Below, one piece after another: positions 7,313 through 16,525 of a DNA stretch of 48,901 nt. Position 1 is the stretch's first letter, and each line of letters starts with the position of its first letter. A program made the translations under genes and the position numbers. Under the pieces are notes generated by a model that worked only from the letters and a program-made list of their open reading frames with translations, was not told where the DNA came from and did not search any database. The stretch is taken from assembly GCA_018263335.1 (NCBI GenBank), contig JADFCY010000013.1, positions 1-48,901 of the forward strand, given 5' to 3'. This DNA is from Methanolinea sp. GTDB taxonomy: Archaea > Halobacteriota > Methanomicrobia > Methanomicrobiales > Methanospirillaceae.

Positions 7313-8908
7313 ATGCCAAATAGGAGTCCTTTTCTACGCTCCACATGCCTGGTGCTTCTCGTCGCGCTTTGTTTTGGAGCGATGGGAGCAGTCCAGGCCG
7401 CACCAATGAGATATGATCTCAGCGAGAAACTGTCATCTTACCGGATGCAGGACCAGTCATCTTTCCAGATGCCGGCCAAGAATATGTCTGTTCCGGCATC
7501 CTACTCCCGCGCGGATGTTGCCGGCGCGGTCAATACCTGGAAGAGAGACCTTCCCATCCCGGGTAGCATCGTTCGTGAGAATGCTCCCGTCAGTGCACCG
7601 TCAATCGCGAAGGGTCCCCAGAGATTCAACTTCACCATCCCTGAACGGTCGCATGGGATCAACCCGGTCAGGGAGAGGGCATTCAACCAATCGGCGGGGA
7701 AATCGTCCCTTGTTTCAACCACGGGAACCGTGGTGTACATGGATCTCGAGGGCGGATTCTATGGCATCGTCGCCGATGACGGCACCCGTTACCTTCCCGA
7801 TACCCTTCCGGAATCATGCAAGGTGGATGGGATCAGAGTGAAATTCACCGGCATGGAGAAGACCGGAGTGGCCAGCATCTACATGTGGGGCACATCCCTT
7901 CGGATTCTGTCGGCAGTTCCCCTCGGTGAAGAGGTGCGGGCGCAGGGAAGAATCGAGTACATCGACCTTGCCGGCGGATTTTACGGGATCGTCTGCGCTG
8001 ATGGAAGATCTTTTTTGCCCCTGAACCTGAACAAAGAGTTCCAGGTTGACGGGATGGAGGTCTCTTTTACTGCGAGGACGGTCCCTGACACCCTTGGCAT
8101 CTACATGTGGGGAATCCCGGTCACTATCATCTCCATATCAGCATCACAGGAAGAGGAGAAGTCGGCGGGATCATCCCTCATTGGGCAATGGACCCTGGTC
8201 GGCATGGACCGTGGCGGAGTCATAGCCCCTGTGATCCAGGGAAGTATGATCACGGCGGCATTCTCGACAGATGGCAGAGTCAGCGGGACCGCAGGCTGCA
8301 ACCTCTATTTTGCACCGTTCGAGCAGAGTGGCGCTACCCTTCGGATCGGGCCCGCAGGTTCGACTGAAATGTATTGTAGCGATACTGCCAGGGCGATCAT
8401 GAAGCAGGAGAGCACCTACCTGCAGCTCCTTGGATCTGCGGCATCCTGGGAGATCAGGAATGGAGACCTCGTGATCTCGGACTCATCTGGTCGCAAGATA
8501 CTGGTCTTCTCGCCCGGCATCGAGGATATATCCGATCGACAGGAGCCCCTGGTCGAGTTCTGGAGGACCGGCGGCTTCGCAGGGAACAACGACCACCTTG
8601 AGATCTACCCGGACGGGAAGGTCTCGCTCACCCGAAAGGACTATTCCGTCAGCTTCGATCTTTCAAAAGGAGCACTCGAGGAGATCAGCACTCTCCTCGG
8701 GAGTTCCGGGTTCATGGCACTTTCGCCCGAATACCGGGCACCACCCGGGAGCGCAGACCTGTTCCTTTACCAGATACGCGCATATGGAAAGACCGTGCTC
8801 GTGGAGGATACCGTGATCCCCGAATCCCTCCAGCCACTCGTTGATGCGCTCTCTCGCATCGTGGGGGAGAACGCCCCCGATGACATTGCGCCACCGCGGG
8901 CTCACTGA
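7313..8908 (+). CDS. Exported META-domain protein with duplicated beta module
   Basis: 531 residues. A signal peptide (about 1-29, LVLLVALCFGAMGAVQA) leads into a low-complexity linker. Two homologous modules of about 60 residues follow (roughly 136-200 and 204-268), each reading x-Y-(M/I)-D-L-x-G-G-F-Y-G-I-V ... V-D-G-(I/M)-x-V-x-F ... I-Y-M-W-G. Next is a META/HslJ-like domain (about 284-400) with W-T-L-V-G-M and the hallmark G-T-A-G-C-N-L-Y. The last 110 residues (RTGGFAGNNDHLEIYPDG..., with Leu-rich helices) resemble emfourin-type domains, with less certainty. GGAG precedes the ATG at 7313. It is presumably displayed outside the membrane, and its ligand is unknown. A poly-T stretch follows the stop. 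Confidence 0.75.
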   Translation: MPNRSPFLRSTCLVLLVALCFGAMGAVQAAPMRYDLSEKLSSYRMQDQSSFQMPAKNMSVPASYSRADVAGAVNTWKRDLPIPGSIVRENAPVSAPSIAKGPQRFNFTIPERSHGINPVRERAFNQSAGKSSLVSTTGTVVYMDLEGGFYGIVADDGTRYLPDTLPESCKVDGIRVKFTGMEKTGVASIYMWGTSLRILSAVPLGEEVRAQGRIEYIDLAGGFYGIVCADGRSFLPLNLNKEFQVDGMEVSFTARTVPDTLGIYMWGIPVTIISISASQEEEKSAGSSLIGQWTLVGMDRGGVIAPVIQGSMITAAFSTDGRVSGTAGCNLYFAPFEQSGATLRIGPAGSTEMYCSDTARAIMKQESTYLQLLGSAASWEIRNGDLVISDSSGRKILVFSPGIEDISDRQEPLVEFWRTGGFAGNNDHLEIYPDGKVSLTRKDYSVSFDLSKGALEEISTLLGSSGFMALSPEYRAPPGSADLFLYQIRAYGKTVLVEDTVIPESLQPLVDALSRIVGENAPDDIAPPRAH

Positions 8909-8923
8909 AGATACCCTCCACCC

Positions 8924-8930
8924 TTTTTTT
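8924..8930 (+). terminator. Poly-T terminator after the META-domain gene
   Basis: A run of seven T, followed by a second T run at 8937-8940, lies 16 nt past the stop codon. This is typical of archaeal intrinsic termination. Confidence 0.45.
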
Positions 8931-9023
8931 CCCTCGTTTTCCAGACACTACTGCTTGGGACCACGCAAACCCACGCGTATCCCTGCCAGTTTTTCATGTA
9001 AACTGCAGGAACGGGACCAATCG

Positions 9024-9033
9024 GTTTAATAGG
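9024..9033 (+). promoter_or_regulatory. Box A promoter of the FxLYD lipoprotein
   Basis: GTTTAATAGG is centred 27 nt before the ATG at 9055, and no Shine-Dalgarno sequence is present. This predicts a leaderless transcript and supports the first ATG as the start. Confidence 0.5.
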
Positions 9034-9054
9034 ACACGGTGAAGAGTCTTCTCC

Positions 9055-9603
9055 ATGAGAAGGGTGGGAATGAGGAGTGGACGGGGCGTATCCTGGATGA
9101 TGGTAGTGGCAGTTTTTGCAGGTCTGCTCGCACTTTCAGGCTGTATATCACCCCAGGACTTCATCCCGGAACCAGGCCCCGGCCCCGTTGAGACTGTCAG
9201 CCCCGGGGCCACTCCGACTCCGGGCACTTCAATTCAGGGAGGGGGCATTGATCTCCCCATCGATGCCGGCAGGGGTGTTCCCCAGTACATCATCAAGACC
9301 CCTTACGGGTATCTCATCACCACTCCCAAGACGGGTGTCCGCCTGTCCGTGATCGAGATCAGGGATGACGTGGATGCCACCGGCCAGCGGATCATATCAG
9401 GGAGGATAAAGAACGACGAGAGTTCCCGCATCGACCATATCACCGTGAATTTCAACCTCTACAACTCGAACGGAAACCTCCTCGGAAACACATATGCGAG
9501 CGTGAACTCGCTTGGCCCCGGAAAAGTGTGGAGGTTCTCAACACAGCCGTTTGCATACCGGGACTACCAGTATTACGAGATGTCGGGAATATTTACCGCA
9601 TGA
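9055..9603 (+). CDS. FxLYD-domain lipoprotein
   Basis: 182 residues. A lipoprotein signal peptide ends in the lipobox LSGC (Cys about residue 30). A Pro/Thr/Gly-rich spacer follows (to about 70), then a C-terminal FxLYD-type beta sandwich (about 95-182) with SGRIKNDESSRIDHI, NFNLYNSNGNLLGN and the closing P-G-K-V-W-R-F pattern. Such proteins are lipid-anchored to the outer face of the cytoplasmic membrane. The function is unknown. It is a single gene between the META-domain gene and the end of the MCR activation operon on the other strand. Confidence 0.8.
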   Translation: MRRVGMRSGRGVSWMMVVAVFAGLLALSGCISPQDFIPEPGPGPVETVSPGATPTPGTSIQGGGIDLPIDAGRGVPQYIIKTPYGYLITTPKTGVRLSVIEIRDDVDATGQRIISGRIKNDESSRIDHITVNFNLYNSNGNLLGNTYASVNSLGPGKVWRFSTQPFAYRDYQYYEMSGIFTA

Positions 9604-9640
9604 TGGGGAGGGGAGCTTGGCAACAACGGCCCCGTTCAGA

Positions 9641-10579
9641 TCAGATCACGAGGTTGGTCTCGGAGAATGGCTTTATCCGGATGAGGATATAGTCTCGCAT
9701 GCGGGAGGGGAGGACCTCTGCGAGATCGCCGATGGTCACCCCTTCGTCGATTCCTGTCTTTCGTAACACCGGTCCGAAAGTATCGTAGGGGAGCTTGACC
9801 CGGAGACCCCCCATCTGCACGGTGATGGGAGTCGGCGAGAGCACCTCGTGAATCTCGTCGATCTTCTCCGAGATGATATCCATCAGGCGTGCGGGAGAGA
9901 TGGAGAGGGGATCCTTTGCCATCTCCTCCCTTTTTTTGTCGAGCACCCGCGTGACCTCCTCTACCACATCATCGAGCCGCGAGATCTCGTCTGACTCCTT
10001 TGTCCTGTGCATGAAGCGCCCGATACTTCCCACGTACCCATCGACCGGCGGATCGATGATCGCCTTCAGGGCCTCAGTCGGAGGACCACCGCAGAGAACG
10101 ATGGGGACCATGATCCCCCTCCGGAGGACCGGGAATTTTTTCTCGATGCAGGTCTCGAAATCGCCGAGCAGGTACACTGCCAGGTCGTGCTCGTTGATGA
10201 CATCGCGCTCCTCGTCGTTCAACTGGGCGATGCGCTTCCCAAAGCCCCTGGCAAGACCCACCATGTTGGTCTTGGCCCCAAAACGGCGGATATACTCGGC
10301 GACATCACAGGATGCATGGGGGAGGTGGTGGATCTCAAGGGACGGCGTCACCACCGCGATCTCGGTTCCCACCAGGGGCGAGAGGGTGATATCCCCGGTG
10401 AGCGGTTTACCAATTTTTCGTATCAGTTCAATGTCGTCTTTAGGGACGAGCGCCTGGAGTACCACCTCCTGTGCAATCATGTGCTTCTGGATGATGTAGC
10501 CGCCGAGATCCTCGATGAGGTCTATGATCTCGTCGTGGCGGTAGATACCCCCCTTGTAGGTGACCGGGACCAGGATCAC
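9641..10579 (-). CDS. Methanogenesis marker protein 7
   Basis: The 312-residue product closely matches my memory of methanogenesis marker 7: MILVPVTYKGGIYRHDEII at the N-terminus, GLARGFGKRIAQLNDEERD, and VLCGGPPTEALKAIIDPPVDGYVG in the middle. The start is GTG at 10579, whose GTGA overlaps the stop of marker 17, so the two are translationally coupled. It is the last gene of the operon. Published work on MCR activation complexes places marker 7 with markers 3 and 17, McrC and component A2. By that comparison it would help reduce Ni(II)-F430 to the active Ni(I) state. The start is fixed by the overlap and by the conserved N-terminus. Confidence 0.9.
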   Translation of the reverse strand: MILVPVTYKGGIYRHDEIIDLIEDLGGYIIQKHMIAQEVVLQALVPKDDIELIRKIGKPLTGDITLSPLVGTEIAVVTPSLEIHHLPHASCDVAEYIRRFGAKTNMVGLARGFGKRIAQLNDEERDVINEHDLAVYLLGDFETCIEKKFPVLRRGIMVPIVLCGGPPTEALKAIIDPPVDGYVGSIGRFMHRTKESDEISRLDDVVEEVTRVLDKKREEMAKDPLSISPARLMDIISEKIDEIHEVLSPTPITVQMGGLRVKLPYDTFGPVLRKTGIDEGVTIGDLAEVLPSRMRDYILIRIKPFSETNLVI

Positions 10580-11157
10580 AGGGACTCCCCCATCAGTGAA
10601 AATTTTTGCCTGACAATATCTTCGATATCCTCAGGCAGGGTGTCCTCGCTTGCCACAAGGTAAAACCTGCCGTTCCCATAGTACTGCCTCCTGACCTTGA
10701 ACCCCTCGGGCTGGATGACCTGGAGAGCGTAGATGAGGTCCTTGTAAATCGACTCGCTCGGGTCAAAAACCGGGAGATCCTCCAGGGATCGAGACTCTTC
10801 CTCGTCAAGATAGAGGATGATGGTGAAACGATCGGGTTGTTCCACGTGGTCTTTGCCGTATTTTTTCCACAGGATCTGCAAAAGGGGAGCCAGGTATGCT
10901 TCATTTCCGATGGATATTGTCACTTTCCTGTCCTGGATATTCACATCCGCAAAGTCGCGAAGCCTTACGATACCAGGGAGTTTCCTCGTCACACCGCCAG
11001 CAACAAAGAGCGGAACCTTTGGATCTATGAAGATATGCAGTTTCAGGACGACGCGGATGAGGTTATGGTCAAGGAGCACCACGTCGGCGATCCGGCGGTA
11101 GTAGTCCCCACCCGCCTTTTCGGGGCATTCCACCTCGAAATACTCCACTGCCTCCAT
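10576..11157 (-). CDS. Methanogenesis marker protein 17
   Basis: 193 residues: MEAVEYFEVECPEKAGGDYYRR, DHNLIRVVLKLHIFIDPKVP, and a C-terminal YGNGRFYLVASEDTLPEDIED segment, as expected for marker 17. The ATG at 11157 directly abuts the stop of the marker 15 gene (11158), and the 3' end overlaps marker 7 by 4 nt. It is known as part of the MCR activation assembly and has no recognised catalytic motif of its own. Confidence 0.9.
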   Translation of the reverse strand: MEAVEYFEVECPEKAGGDYYRRIADVVLLDHNLIRVVLKLHIFIDPKVPLFVAGGVTRKLPGIVRLRDFADVNIQDRKVTISIGNEAYLAPLLQILWKKYGKDHVEQPDRFTIILYLDEEESRSLEDLPVFDPSESIYKDLIYALQVIQPEGFKVRRQYYGNGRFYLVASEDTLPEDIEDIVRQKFSLMGESL

Positions 11158-12393
11158 CTACTCTCCCTTGATGAACCCTGAAGCCAAAAGCGCGGAACCT
11201 ACCGCGCCGATGTACTGGGAGTGGTGCGGAACGACGATCTCGGTCTGGAGGAGGTCCTCCATCGCCCGGACGAGCCCCTGGATCAGGGATGTCCCGCCGA
11301 CCATGATCACCGGGTCCTTGATATCCACCTCCTGGAGCTGCTGCTCGAAGACCTGCTCCGCAACGCTGTGGCAGGCAGCGGCGGCCACGTCCTCGGGGCT
11401 GCTTCCCGCGGCAAGGGCGTTCACCAGGCTCTGGGTCCCAAAGACGATGCAGTAACTGTTCATGGGTACTTTCTGTGAGAGGCCCTTCATGGCAAGCGGA
11501 CCGAGTTCTGTGATATCGACCCCGAGCCTCTTTGAAGTCATCTCGAGGAACCGGCCGCTCGCACCCGCGCAGATGCCTCCCATCGTGAATGTCCCTGGGA
11601 TGCCGTCCTGGACGCTGATGGCCTTGTTGTCCATGCCCCCGATGTCGATCACCGTGGACGGCCCACGCTGGGTGTCTGCGAGGAAGACTGCCCCCTTGGA
11701 GTTGACGGTCAGCTCCTCCTGGACGAGGTCTGCCTTCAGGTGATCACCGACGAGGAACCGGCCGTATCCCGTGGTCCCTATCGCCTCCAGATCTTCGCGG
11801 GTCACTCCGGCGGCAGAGAGGGCCTGCGCGACTGCATCATCGGCGCTCTGGAGTACGGCGGTGGTGGGAAGCCAGCCGGTCCCGATGATCTCGTTGTCCC
11901 GCATTACCACCGCCTTCGTGGTACTCGACCCTGAATCGACACCCATCGTGAGTCCCTGCTGCACCTCTCTCGCCAGGAGCGCCCGCCGCCGTGCGATGGT
12001 AGTCAGCGCCTCCATCCGGGTGAGGAGCGTCCCTGCAGTTGTTCGCTCGGTGAACGAATAGCTGACCACCGGAAGTCTCGAGTTCTCGTGGATGTAACGA
12101 CGGAGCTCGTTCCGGACGATTGCCGCCTCCGCGCACCTGAAGCAGGTGGCGATGAAGACGGCGTCCGCCTCCACCCGGCCCTCAACGAGGGCCTTTGCAC
12201 GCGCAATGGCGAGCTTGAGATCGGGACTCCGCACGTCAAGGCCGAATTCATCGAAGGAGTGCCTGATGTCTGCGAGTTTTAAATCAGGAAAGAAGATCTC
12301 CGCGTCCACTGCCGCAGCCGCCTCGTCGATCTCCTTCTGTACCCCGCTGTACTCCGGACCGCAGGAGAGCTGTGCAATCCTCACTCGGCTCAT
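11158..12393 (-). CDS. Methanogenesis marker protein 15 (BadF/HgdC-type iron-sulfur ATPase)
   Basis: 411 residues. The N-terminal 135 residues form a separate domain ([33 protein letters not shown]). The remainder is an ASKHA-fold ATPase of the 2-hydroxyacyl-CoA dehydratase activator type, with phosphate-1 loop [13 protein letters not shown] (about 152-164), [18 protein letters not shown], and the two interface cysteines of the HgdC family in [13 protein letters not shown] and SYCIVFG. In HgdC-like activators two such subunits share a [4Fe-4S] cluster and use ATP to push electrons to very low potential. This would suit MCR activation, but its direct participation is inferred. The start overlaps marker 5 as ATGA. 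Confidence 0.92.
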   Translation of the reverse strand: MSRVRIAQLSCGPEYSGVQKEIDEAAAAVDAEIFFPDLKLADIRHSFDEFGLDVRSPDLKLAIARAKALVEGRVEADAVFIATCFRCAEAAIVRNELRRYIHENSRLPVVSYSFTERTTAGTLLTRMEALTTIARRRALLAREVQQGLTMGVDSGSSTTKAVVMRDNEIIGTGWLPTTAVLQSADDAVAQALSAAGVTREDLEAIGTTGYGRFLVGDHLKADLVQEELTVNSKGAVFLADTQRGPSTVIDIGGMDNKAISVQDGIPGTFTMGGICAGASGRFLEMTSKRLGVDITELGPLAMKGLSQKVPMNSYCIVFGTQSLVNALAAGSSPEDVAAAACHSVAEQVFEQQLQEVDIKDPVIMVGGTSLIQGLVRAMEDLLQTEIVVPHHSQYIGAVGSALLASGFIKGE

Positions 12394-12839
12394 GGCGAAC
12401 CCCCCTCAAGGGTATCGAGGAACCTTTTGATTGCCGCCACGAACTCGACCCCCTCCTCCTCGTTTCGTGGATATTCAAGGTCGAGGACCGGGATGTCCTT
12501 CTTCCTTACCAGGTACTTGATGAGTTCGTTTGTCCGGGCACATCCCATGCACCCGAACGAATAATCTGCGTTGTTGATGATGATCGCCGCCTCTGCCTCG
12601 TCGATCATGGGCCCGTAAAGGGACATCCTGCCGCGCACACCTGACGGTACTTCCACTGCAGCCCACCTGAGGCCTTTCTTCGGCTCTTCCGGGGTGATCT
12701 GGAGTGGGGGCGACTCGAGCCCCGCTGTCTGGATCCTTTCGCGGACCTGGAGGGCTGCAGAGAGGGGTTTATGCCCGAACCTGGCCACCAGGTCCGAGAG
12801 GATGAGGCTTGTGGTGGGGTAGAGAAAGACCTTTGCCAT
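12390..12839 (-). CDS. Methanogenesis marker protein 5
   Basis: 149 residues: [58 protein letters not shown] in the middle, and a conserved [15 protein letters not shown]. The closely spaced cysteines in FGCMGCAR could bind a metal centre and recall the partner subunits of HgdC-like activators, but this is inference. It lies directly before marker 15 (ATGA overlap) and one base after the marker 6 stop, so it is made with the activation machinery. Confidence 0.9.
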   Translation of the reverse strand: MAKVFLYPTTSLILSDLVARFGHKPLSAALQVRERIQTAGLESPPLQITPEEPKKGLRWAAVEVPSGVRGRMSLYGPMIDEAEAAIIINNADYSFGCMGCARTNELIKYLVRKKDIPVLDLEYPRNEEEGVEFVAAIKRFLDTLEGGSP

Positions 12840-12840
12840 G

Positions 12841-13299
12841 TCAGGACTCCTGTGATTCGATGATCTTCTTCAGCCGTGCGGCATCGAGCCCGGGCTTTTT
12901 TGAGGGGGTGGGGGGATGCGGCAGTTCTCCGGGGGGTCGTCCCGGGAGCGCCTCGAGCCCCTTTGAGATGTTTCTTATCAGTCCTATCTCGAACTCATGC
13001 CCGAAGTAACCGGGGCGGGCTCCTCCGAGGTTTGCCCGGCACCTCCTCGGGTCACCCGGAGGAAAACCCCTGTCTTTTACGAAGATGTGTGACGGGTCGA
13101 GCGCCCTGAGGGAACTCACAATACGGTCCACATCAGCCTCTTTCCCGGTAACCTGGAGCCCGAAGCATGTCTCCTTGATCATCACGCCCTGCGAGATCTC
13201 GTATGCCCTGATGGCGAGATCGGAAGGGGTCATCTCCGGGGACTCGACAAAAACATACCTGGTCACGGAACCTGCATAGCGGGGGCTGTAGGCGGTCAA
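12841..13299 (-). CDS. Methanogenesis marker protein 6
   Basis: 152 residues with the marker 6 pattern: RYVFVESPEMTPSDLAIRAYE, ETCFGLQVTGKEADVDRIV, IFVKDRGFPPGDPRRCRA and GYFGHEFE. The start is a TTG at 13299 placed in a TTGA overlap with the stop of marker 3; the overlap is the main reason to accept a TTG start. A Pro-rich stretch near residue 130 (PPGELPHPPTPSKKPG) lengthens the C-terminus. The molecular role is unknown. It is part of the same transcription unit. Confidence 0.9.
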   Translation of the reverse strand: MTAYSPRYAGSVTRYVFVESPEMTPSDLAIRAYEISQGVMIKETCFGLQVTGKEADVDRIVSSLRALDPSHIFVKDRGFPPGDPRRCRANLGGARPGYFGHEFEIGLIRNISKGLEALPGRPPGELPHPPTPSKKPGLDAARLKKIIESQES

Positions 13300-14825
13300 G
13301 GCTTCACTTCCCTTATATATACGATCTCATTCTCACGCAGGAGAGGGAGTTTATTCAGGTCAATCACTTTTCCTATGATATTCGTACTCTCGAACGGCTC
13401 CGAAGTGGGGCCAAACTCGCTGTTGTCACTTGTGCGCACTCCCACCATACCGGATCCCTTCCTTGAGTCGTTGGTGATTGCAAGCGTCCCTGAGGATACA
13501 TGGTCAACAGGGGTGTTTTCTGGGATGATGTTCACTCCCCTGGGGACTTTTGGCTTGAAGAGAAACACGTCCTCAAAATTGAAGAAGAAAGGAATTCTTC
13601 CCACGTCATGCAGATGAAGACCGGTCAGGAACCGAAAGATCTCACAAGTGACAGGAGCTGCGTTATCGTCGAGCGCGATATCAATTACCTGTTCCAGGGG
13701 CACTCCCTTGAGCTGGACAGATCCCGCCGACAAGCTCTCGAGGGTGGTGGCTGGGTACTGGTCGACAATGATCAGGTCATGGCCTTCCAGGTCGCAATCG
13801 ACCCTGATACCCCTGGACGAGGCGATCTCCCTGGCCTTGTCGATGGGGAGCCCTACAAGGTCAAATCGGGGAGGATTAACCTTTACGTGTATCCTCTCCT
13901 GCTCCTTTGCCAGACGGGCCAGTTCCAGTCCATGTGTCACCTGGCCTGTGACTGAATGTGAGGGAGACGCCGGGAGGTCCTGAATGTAAATATAGAGAGA
14001 ACCGGCAGATCTCCCATGGCACCTGACAGTAACTGCACCCTCCCTCCTTGGTTGTTGCACCTGGCACACAACTTCCGTTCCCGCCTTCCTGTCATCACGG
14101 ATGTGGGTACTCGCTGACCTGCCCACGAAAAATCGATTGTCCTGGAGTGAGAGGAGCATCTGCTCTACGCTCTGGGCAGCAGTCACAGACGTAATACGTC
14201 CACCGGAAAAGCCATGCGAGGTGATCTGCAGGTATGTGATGATCTCCATTCCATCTTCGAGGATCATATCGGGGTCGGTGGTAGTGAATGAACGACTGGT
14301 GTCAGCCCAGTTGAGGACAGGGGATTGTGCAGTAACCATATCCCCGGTGTTCCAGCGGTCAAGGACTCCCCGCCCGCTCACCACCCTGCCGAGGACTCCT
14401 CCCCAGGCGGGGGCCCCGAAGTCGGAAGTATGCCGGCTTCGTGCAAATATAAGGTAGGATCGCTTCGGGTCATACCCCCCACAGCCCAGGATGAGGTCTC
14501 CTCTCTCGTAGAGGACCGCAGTCCGCGCGGGGGAGAACGAAGAAGAGAAAGGACCGAATGCAGCAGCATACCTGTCCTGCCAGTGGATCGAGAAAGGGAG
14601 ATGAAGCTCGGAGGATTCCAGGATCTTCTGCCCCTCGGGGGTGAGGTCCACTACCACCTCCCCTGCGGTCGTGTTCAGACGCAAGCCCCCTGTCGTTGCG
14701 GATTCCCTGGCCCCAGGAAGAATGATTGCGACAGAACAGTCTGGCTCTCTCTCCGGGAGGATCTCTTTTAACCTTGTCCCCTCTTCGACTTCGAGGCGGT
14801 TCCCATCGAGCAGGAGAGTGATCAT
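13296..14825 (-). CDS. Methanogenesis marker protein 3 (UPF0288)
   Basis: 509 residues. A ubiquitin-like N-terminal part (MITLLLDGNRLEVEEGTRLKEIL) is followed by the long marker 3 body: GCGGYDPKRSYLIFARSRHTSDFG, GGVLGRVVSGRGVLDRW, PVTCEIFRFLTGLHLHDVGRIPFFFNFEDV, and a C-terminal half with GMVGVRTSDNSEFGPTSEPFESTNIIG. Marker 3 has been placed in the MCR activation complex. The start ATG at 14825 lies 10 nt after the AtwA stop with GGAG upstream, and the stop overlaps marker 6. Confidence 0.9.
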   Translation of the reverse strand: MITLLLDGNRLEVEEGTRLKEILPEREPDCSVAIILPGARESATTGGLRLNTTAGEVVVDLTPEGQKILESSELHLPFSIHWQDRYAAAFGPFSSSFSPARTAVLYERGDLILGCGGYDPKRSYLIFARSRHTSDFGAPAWGGVLGRVVSGRGVLDRWNTGDMVTAQSPVLNWADTSRSFTTTDPDMILEDGMEIITYLQITSHGFSGGRITSVTAAQSVEQMLLSLQDNRFFVGRSASTHIRDDRKAGTEVVCQVQQPRREGAVTVRCHGRSAGSLYIYIQDLPASPSHSVTGQVTHGLELARLAKEQERIHVKVNPPRFDLVGLPIDKAREIASSRGIRVDCDLEGHDLIIVDQYPATTLESLSAGSVQLKGVPLEQVIDIALDDNAAPVTCEIFRFLTGLHLHDVGRIPFFFNFEDVFLFKPKVPRGVNIIPENTPVDHVSSGTLAITNDSRKGSGMVGVRTSDNSEFGPTSEPFESTNIIGKVIDLNKLPLLRENEIVYIREVKP

Positions 14826-14835
14826 TCACGCTCCT

Positions 14836-16449
14836 TTATGAGGGAGCAGCTTTGCTCATGACCTCGCGCTCTTCTTCAGTCAGAATGGCAAGGACATCGG
14901 GTGTGTTGCCGATCTGGACAATCTTTCCTCCCCTCATCAGGGCAAGCCGGTCGCAGATGTCCCGGACAAAGTCCATGTCATGGGAGACGATGATGAACGT
15001 CTCCTCCATCTCATCGCGGGCATGCATGATGGAGTGCTTGACATCGACCTTGGTGAGGGGGTCCATCGTCCCGGTGGGCTCATCGAGGATGACAATCCTC
15101 GGTTCCCGTATCAATACCTGCGCGAGTGCCACACGGTGCCGCTCACCGTCAGACAGCTGGCCAGGAAGGCGCTCGAGTATCTCTTTACTCTTTGCTTCGG
15201 TAAACCCTGCCATCTTGAGGGTGATGACGGCCTTTCGCATCGCCAGCTCTTTTGGAAACTCGAGCCCAATCGCATCGGTCAGGTTGTCAAGCACCGTCCG
15301 GTGGGGATACAGGTCGTACTCCTGGTGCAGCAGGCCGATGTACCCCTTTGCTCTCCCCCTGTTCTCGATCCCGGGTTTCGTCATGTCGACTGCATCGTCA
15401 CCGATGCGTATGATCATCTCCCCACTGGTCGGCTCAATGATGCCGGCGATTATCCGGGAGAGCGTTGTCTTTCCAGCACCACTCTTTCCAATAATGCCGA
15501 ATATCTCCTTCTCCTTCACCTCGAAAGTGACGCCGTTGACTGCCCGGACCACGCCCCTGTCTACTGAGATGTAGCGCTTGTAGACGTCCCTTGCGATCAT
15601 GATCTCTCCTCCGAAGGCCGGGACCTCGAATTCCTCTGTGTCGGAGAGGTCAGTCATGAAGGTCCGGATGACTTCATCAGGCGACCCAAGGGCGACGATC
15701 TTTCCCTCCACCAGGAGCATGGCCCGGTCGGCAACTTCATTGATGGTTTGAGAGAAGTGTGAGGTGACGACCATTCCCATGTGGTTCTGCTCCGTCGCTT
15801 CAATCAGCATGGAATGCACCAGGTGGGCGGTCTCGGGGTCCAGGGTCCCGGTGGGCTCGTCTGCAAAGAGGAGGAATGGCTCCTTTGCAAGCTGGCGGGC
15901 GAGCACAACCCGCTGTTTCTCCCCTCCCGACAGGTCACGCGCGATATGCATCATGCGGTGGGAGAGGCGCACCTGGTCGAGGAGGTCTGCAGCCCTGTTG
16001 ATAGCCTTCTCCTGGGGGTAATTGATGTCATCAAGCGCATGGAGGACGTTCTCTATCACGCGGTCGTTGCCGTAGAGGGCAAACGTCCTCTGGAACATGA
16101 TTGCGGTATGCTGCATGAGCCTCCGCCTGAGGCCCTCGTCGGGCTCGTTCCAGAGGTCGATGTCCCTTGGTGCAAGAGGGCGTCCGCAATCCGGGCACGC
16201 CTTCCCCGCGAGGCTTCCGACGCCAAGGAACGGGCAGGAATCACATACCGCGACATGGTATACAATTTTTCCCGTGGTCGGTGGCTGCTCCACTCCTCTC
16301 ATAAGGTGCATGAGCACCGTCTTTCCGGCCCCACTGCGGCCGATGATACCGAGGACCTCCCCCTCACCGATCTCAAAAGAAATGTTATGAAGGACTCTTT
16401 TCCCATCAAAGTCCATACAGAGATTCTCAACGGTGATCAGCGGGTTCAT
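14836..16449 (-). CDS. atwA: Methyl-coenzyme M reductase activation component A2, double ABC ATPase
   Basis: 537 residues with two complete ABC ATPase halves and no membrane domain. First half: Walker A GRSGAGKT (about 37-44), an inserted zinc-type knuckle with CDSC and CPDC (about 66-90), signature LSGGEKQRVVLARQLA and Walker B LLFADEPTGTLD. Second half: GKSGAGKTTLSRIIAG, LSDGERHRVALAQVL and IVILDEPTGTMD. This is component A2 (AtwA), which drives ATP-dependent reductive activation of MCR in the cytoplasm. An ATG at 16470 would add seven basic residues. I chose 16449 because GAGGAAA lies just upstream, the box A spacing puts the transcript start near 16463, and the family begins MNPLITVENL. 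It is the first gene of the marker operon. Confidence 0.95.
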   Translation of the reverse strand: MNPLITVENLCMDFDGKRVLHNISFEIGEGEVLGIIGRSGAGKTVLMHLMRGVEQPPTTGKIVYHVAVCDSCPFLGVGSLAGKACPDCGRPLAPRDIDLWNEPDEGLRRRLMQHTAIMFQRTFALYGNDRVIENVLHALDDINYPQEKAINRAADLLDQVRLSHRMMHIARDLSGGEKQRVVLARQLAKEPFLLFADEPTGTLDPETAHLVHSMLIEATEQNHMGMVVTSHFSQTINEVADRAMLLVEGKIVALGSPDEVIRTFMTDLSDTEEFEVPAFGGEIMIARDVYKRYISVDRGVVRAVNGVTFEVKEKEIFGIIGKSGAGKTTLSRIIAGIIEPTSGEMIIRIGDDAVDMTKPGIENRGRAKGYIGLLHQEYDLYPHRTVLDNLTDAIGLEFPKELAMRKAVITLKMAGFTEAKSKEILERLPGQLSDGERHRVALAQVLIREPRIVILDEPTGTMDPLTKVDVKHSIMHARDEMEETFIIVSHDMDFVRDICDRLALMRGGKIVQIGNTPDVLAILTEEEREVMSKAAPS

Positions 16450-16483
16450 TTTTTTCCTCTTACTAGACAATATTGTGCATGGT

Positions 16484-16493
16484 GCATATTACT
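16484..16493 (-). promoter_or_regulatory. Box A promoter of the MCR activation operon
   Basis: On the minus strand AGTAATATGC is centred near 16489, giving a predicted transcript start near 16463 and a leader of about 14 nt with a GAGGAAA ribosome site. A TGCA-CCA-TGCA inverted element (about 16477-16487 on the plus-strand numbering) overlaps the downstream edge of the box and could be a regulator site. Confidence 0.45.
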
Positions 16494-16525
16494 TTTCATC
16501 TGGCATCGGATTGTGGCCATTCTCA

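Noticed and set aside
7149-7406. 85-codon minus-strand frame between the CMD and META-domain genes
   Set aside because: It covers both promoters and the signal-peptide region of the META gene; no family features.
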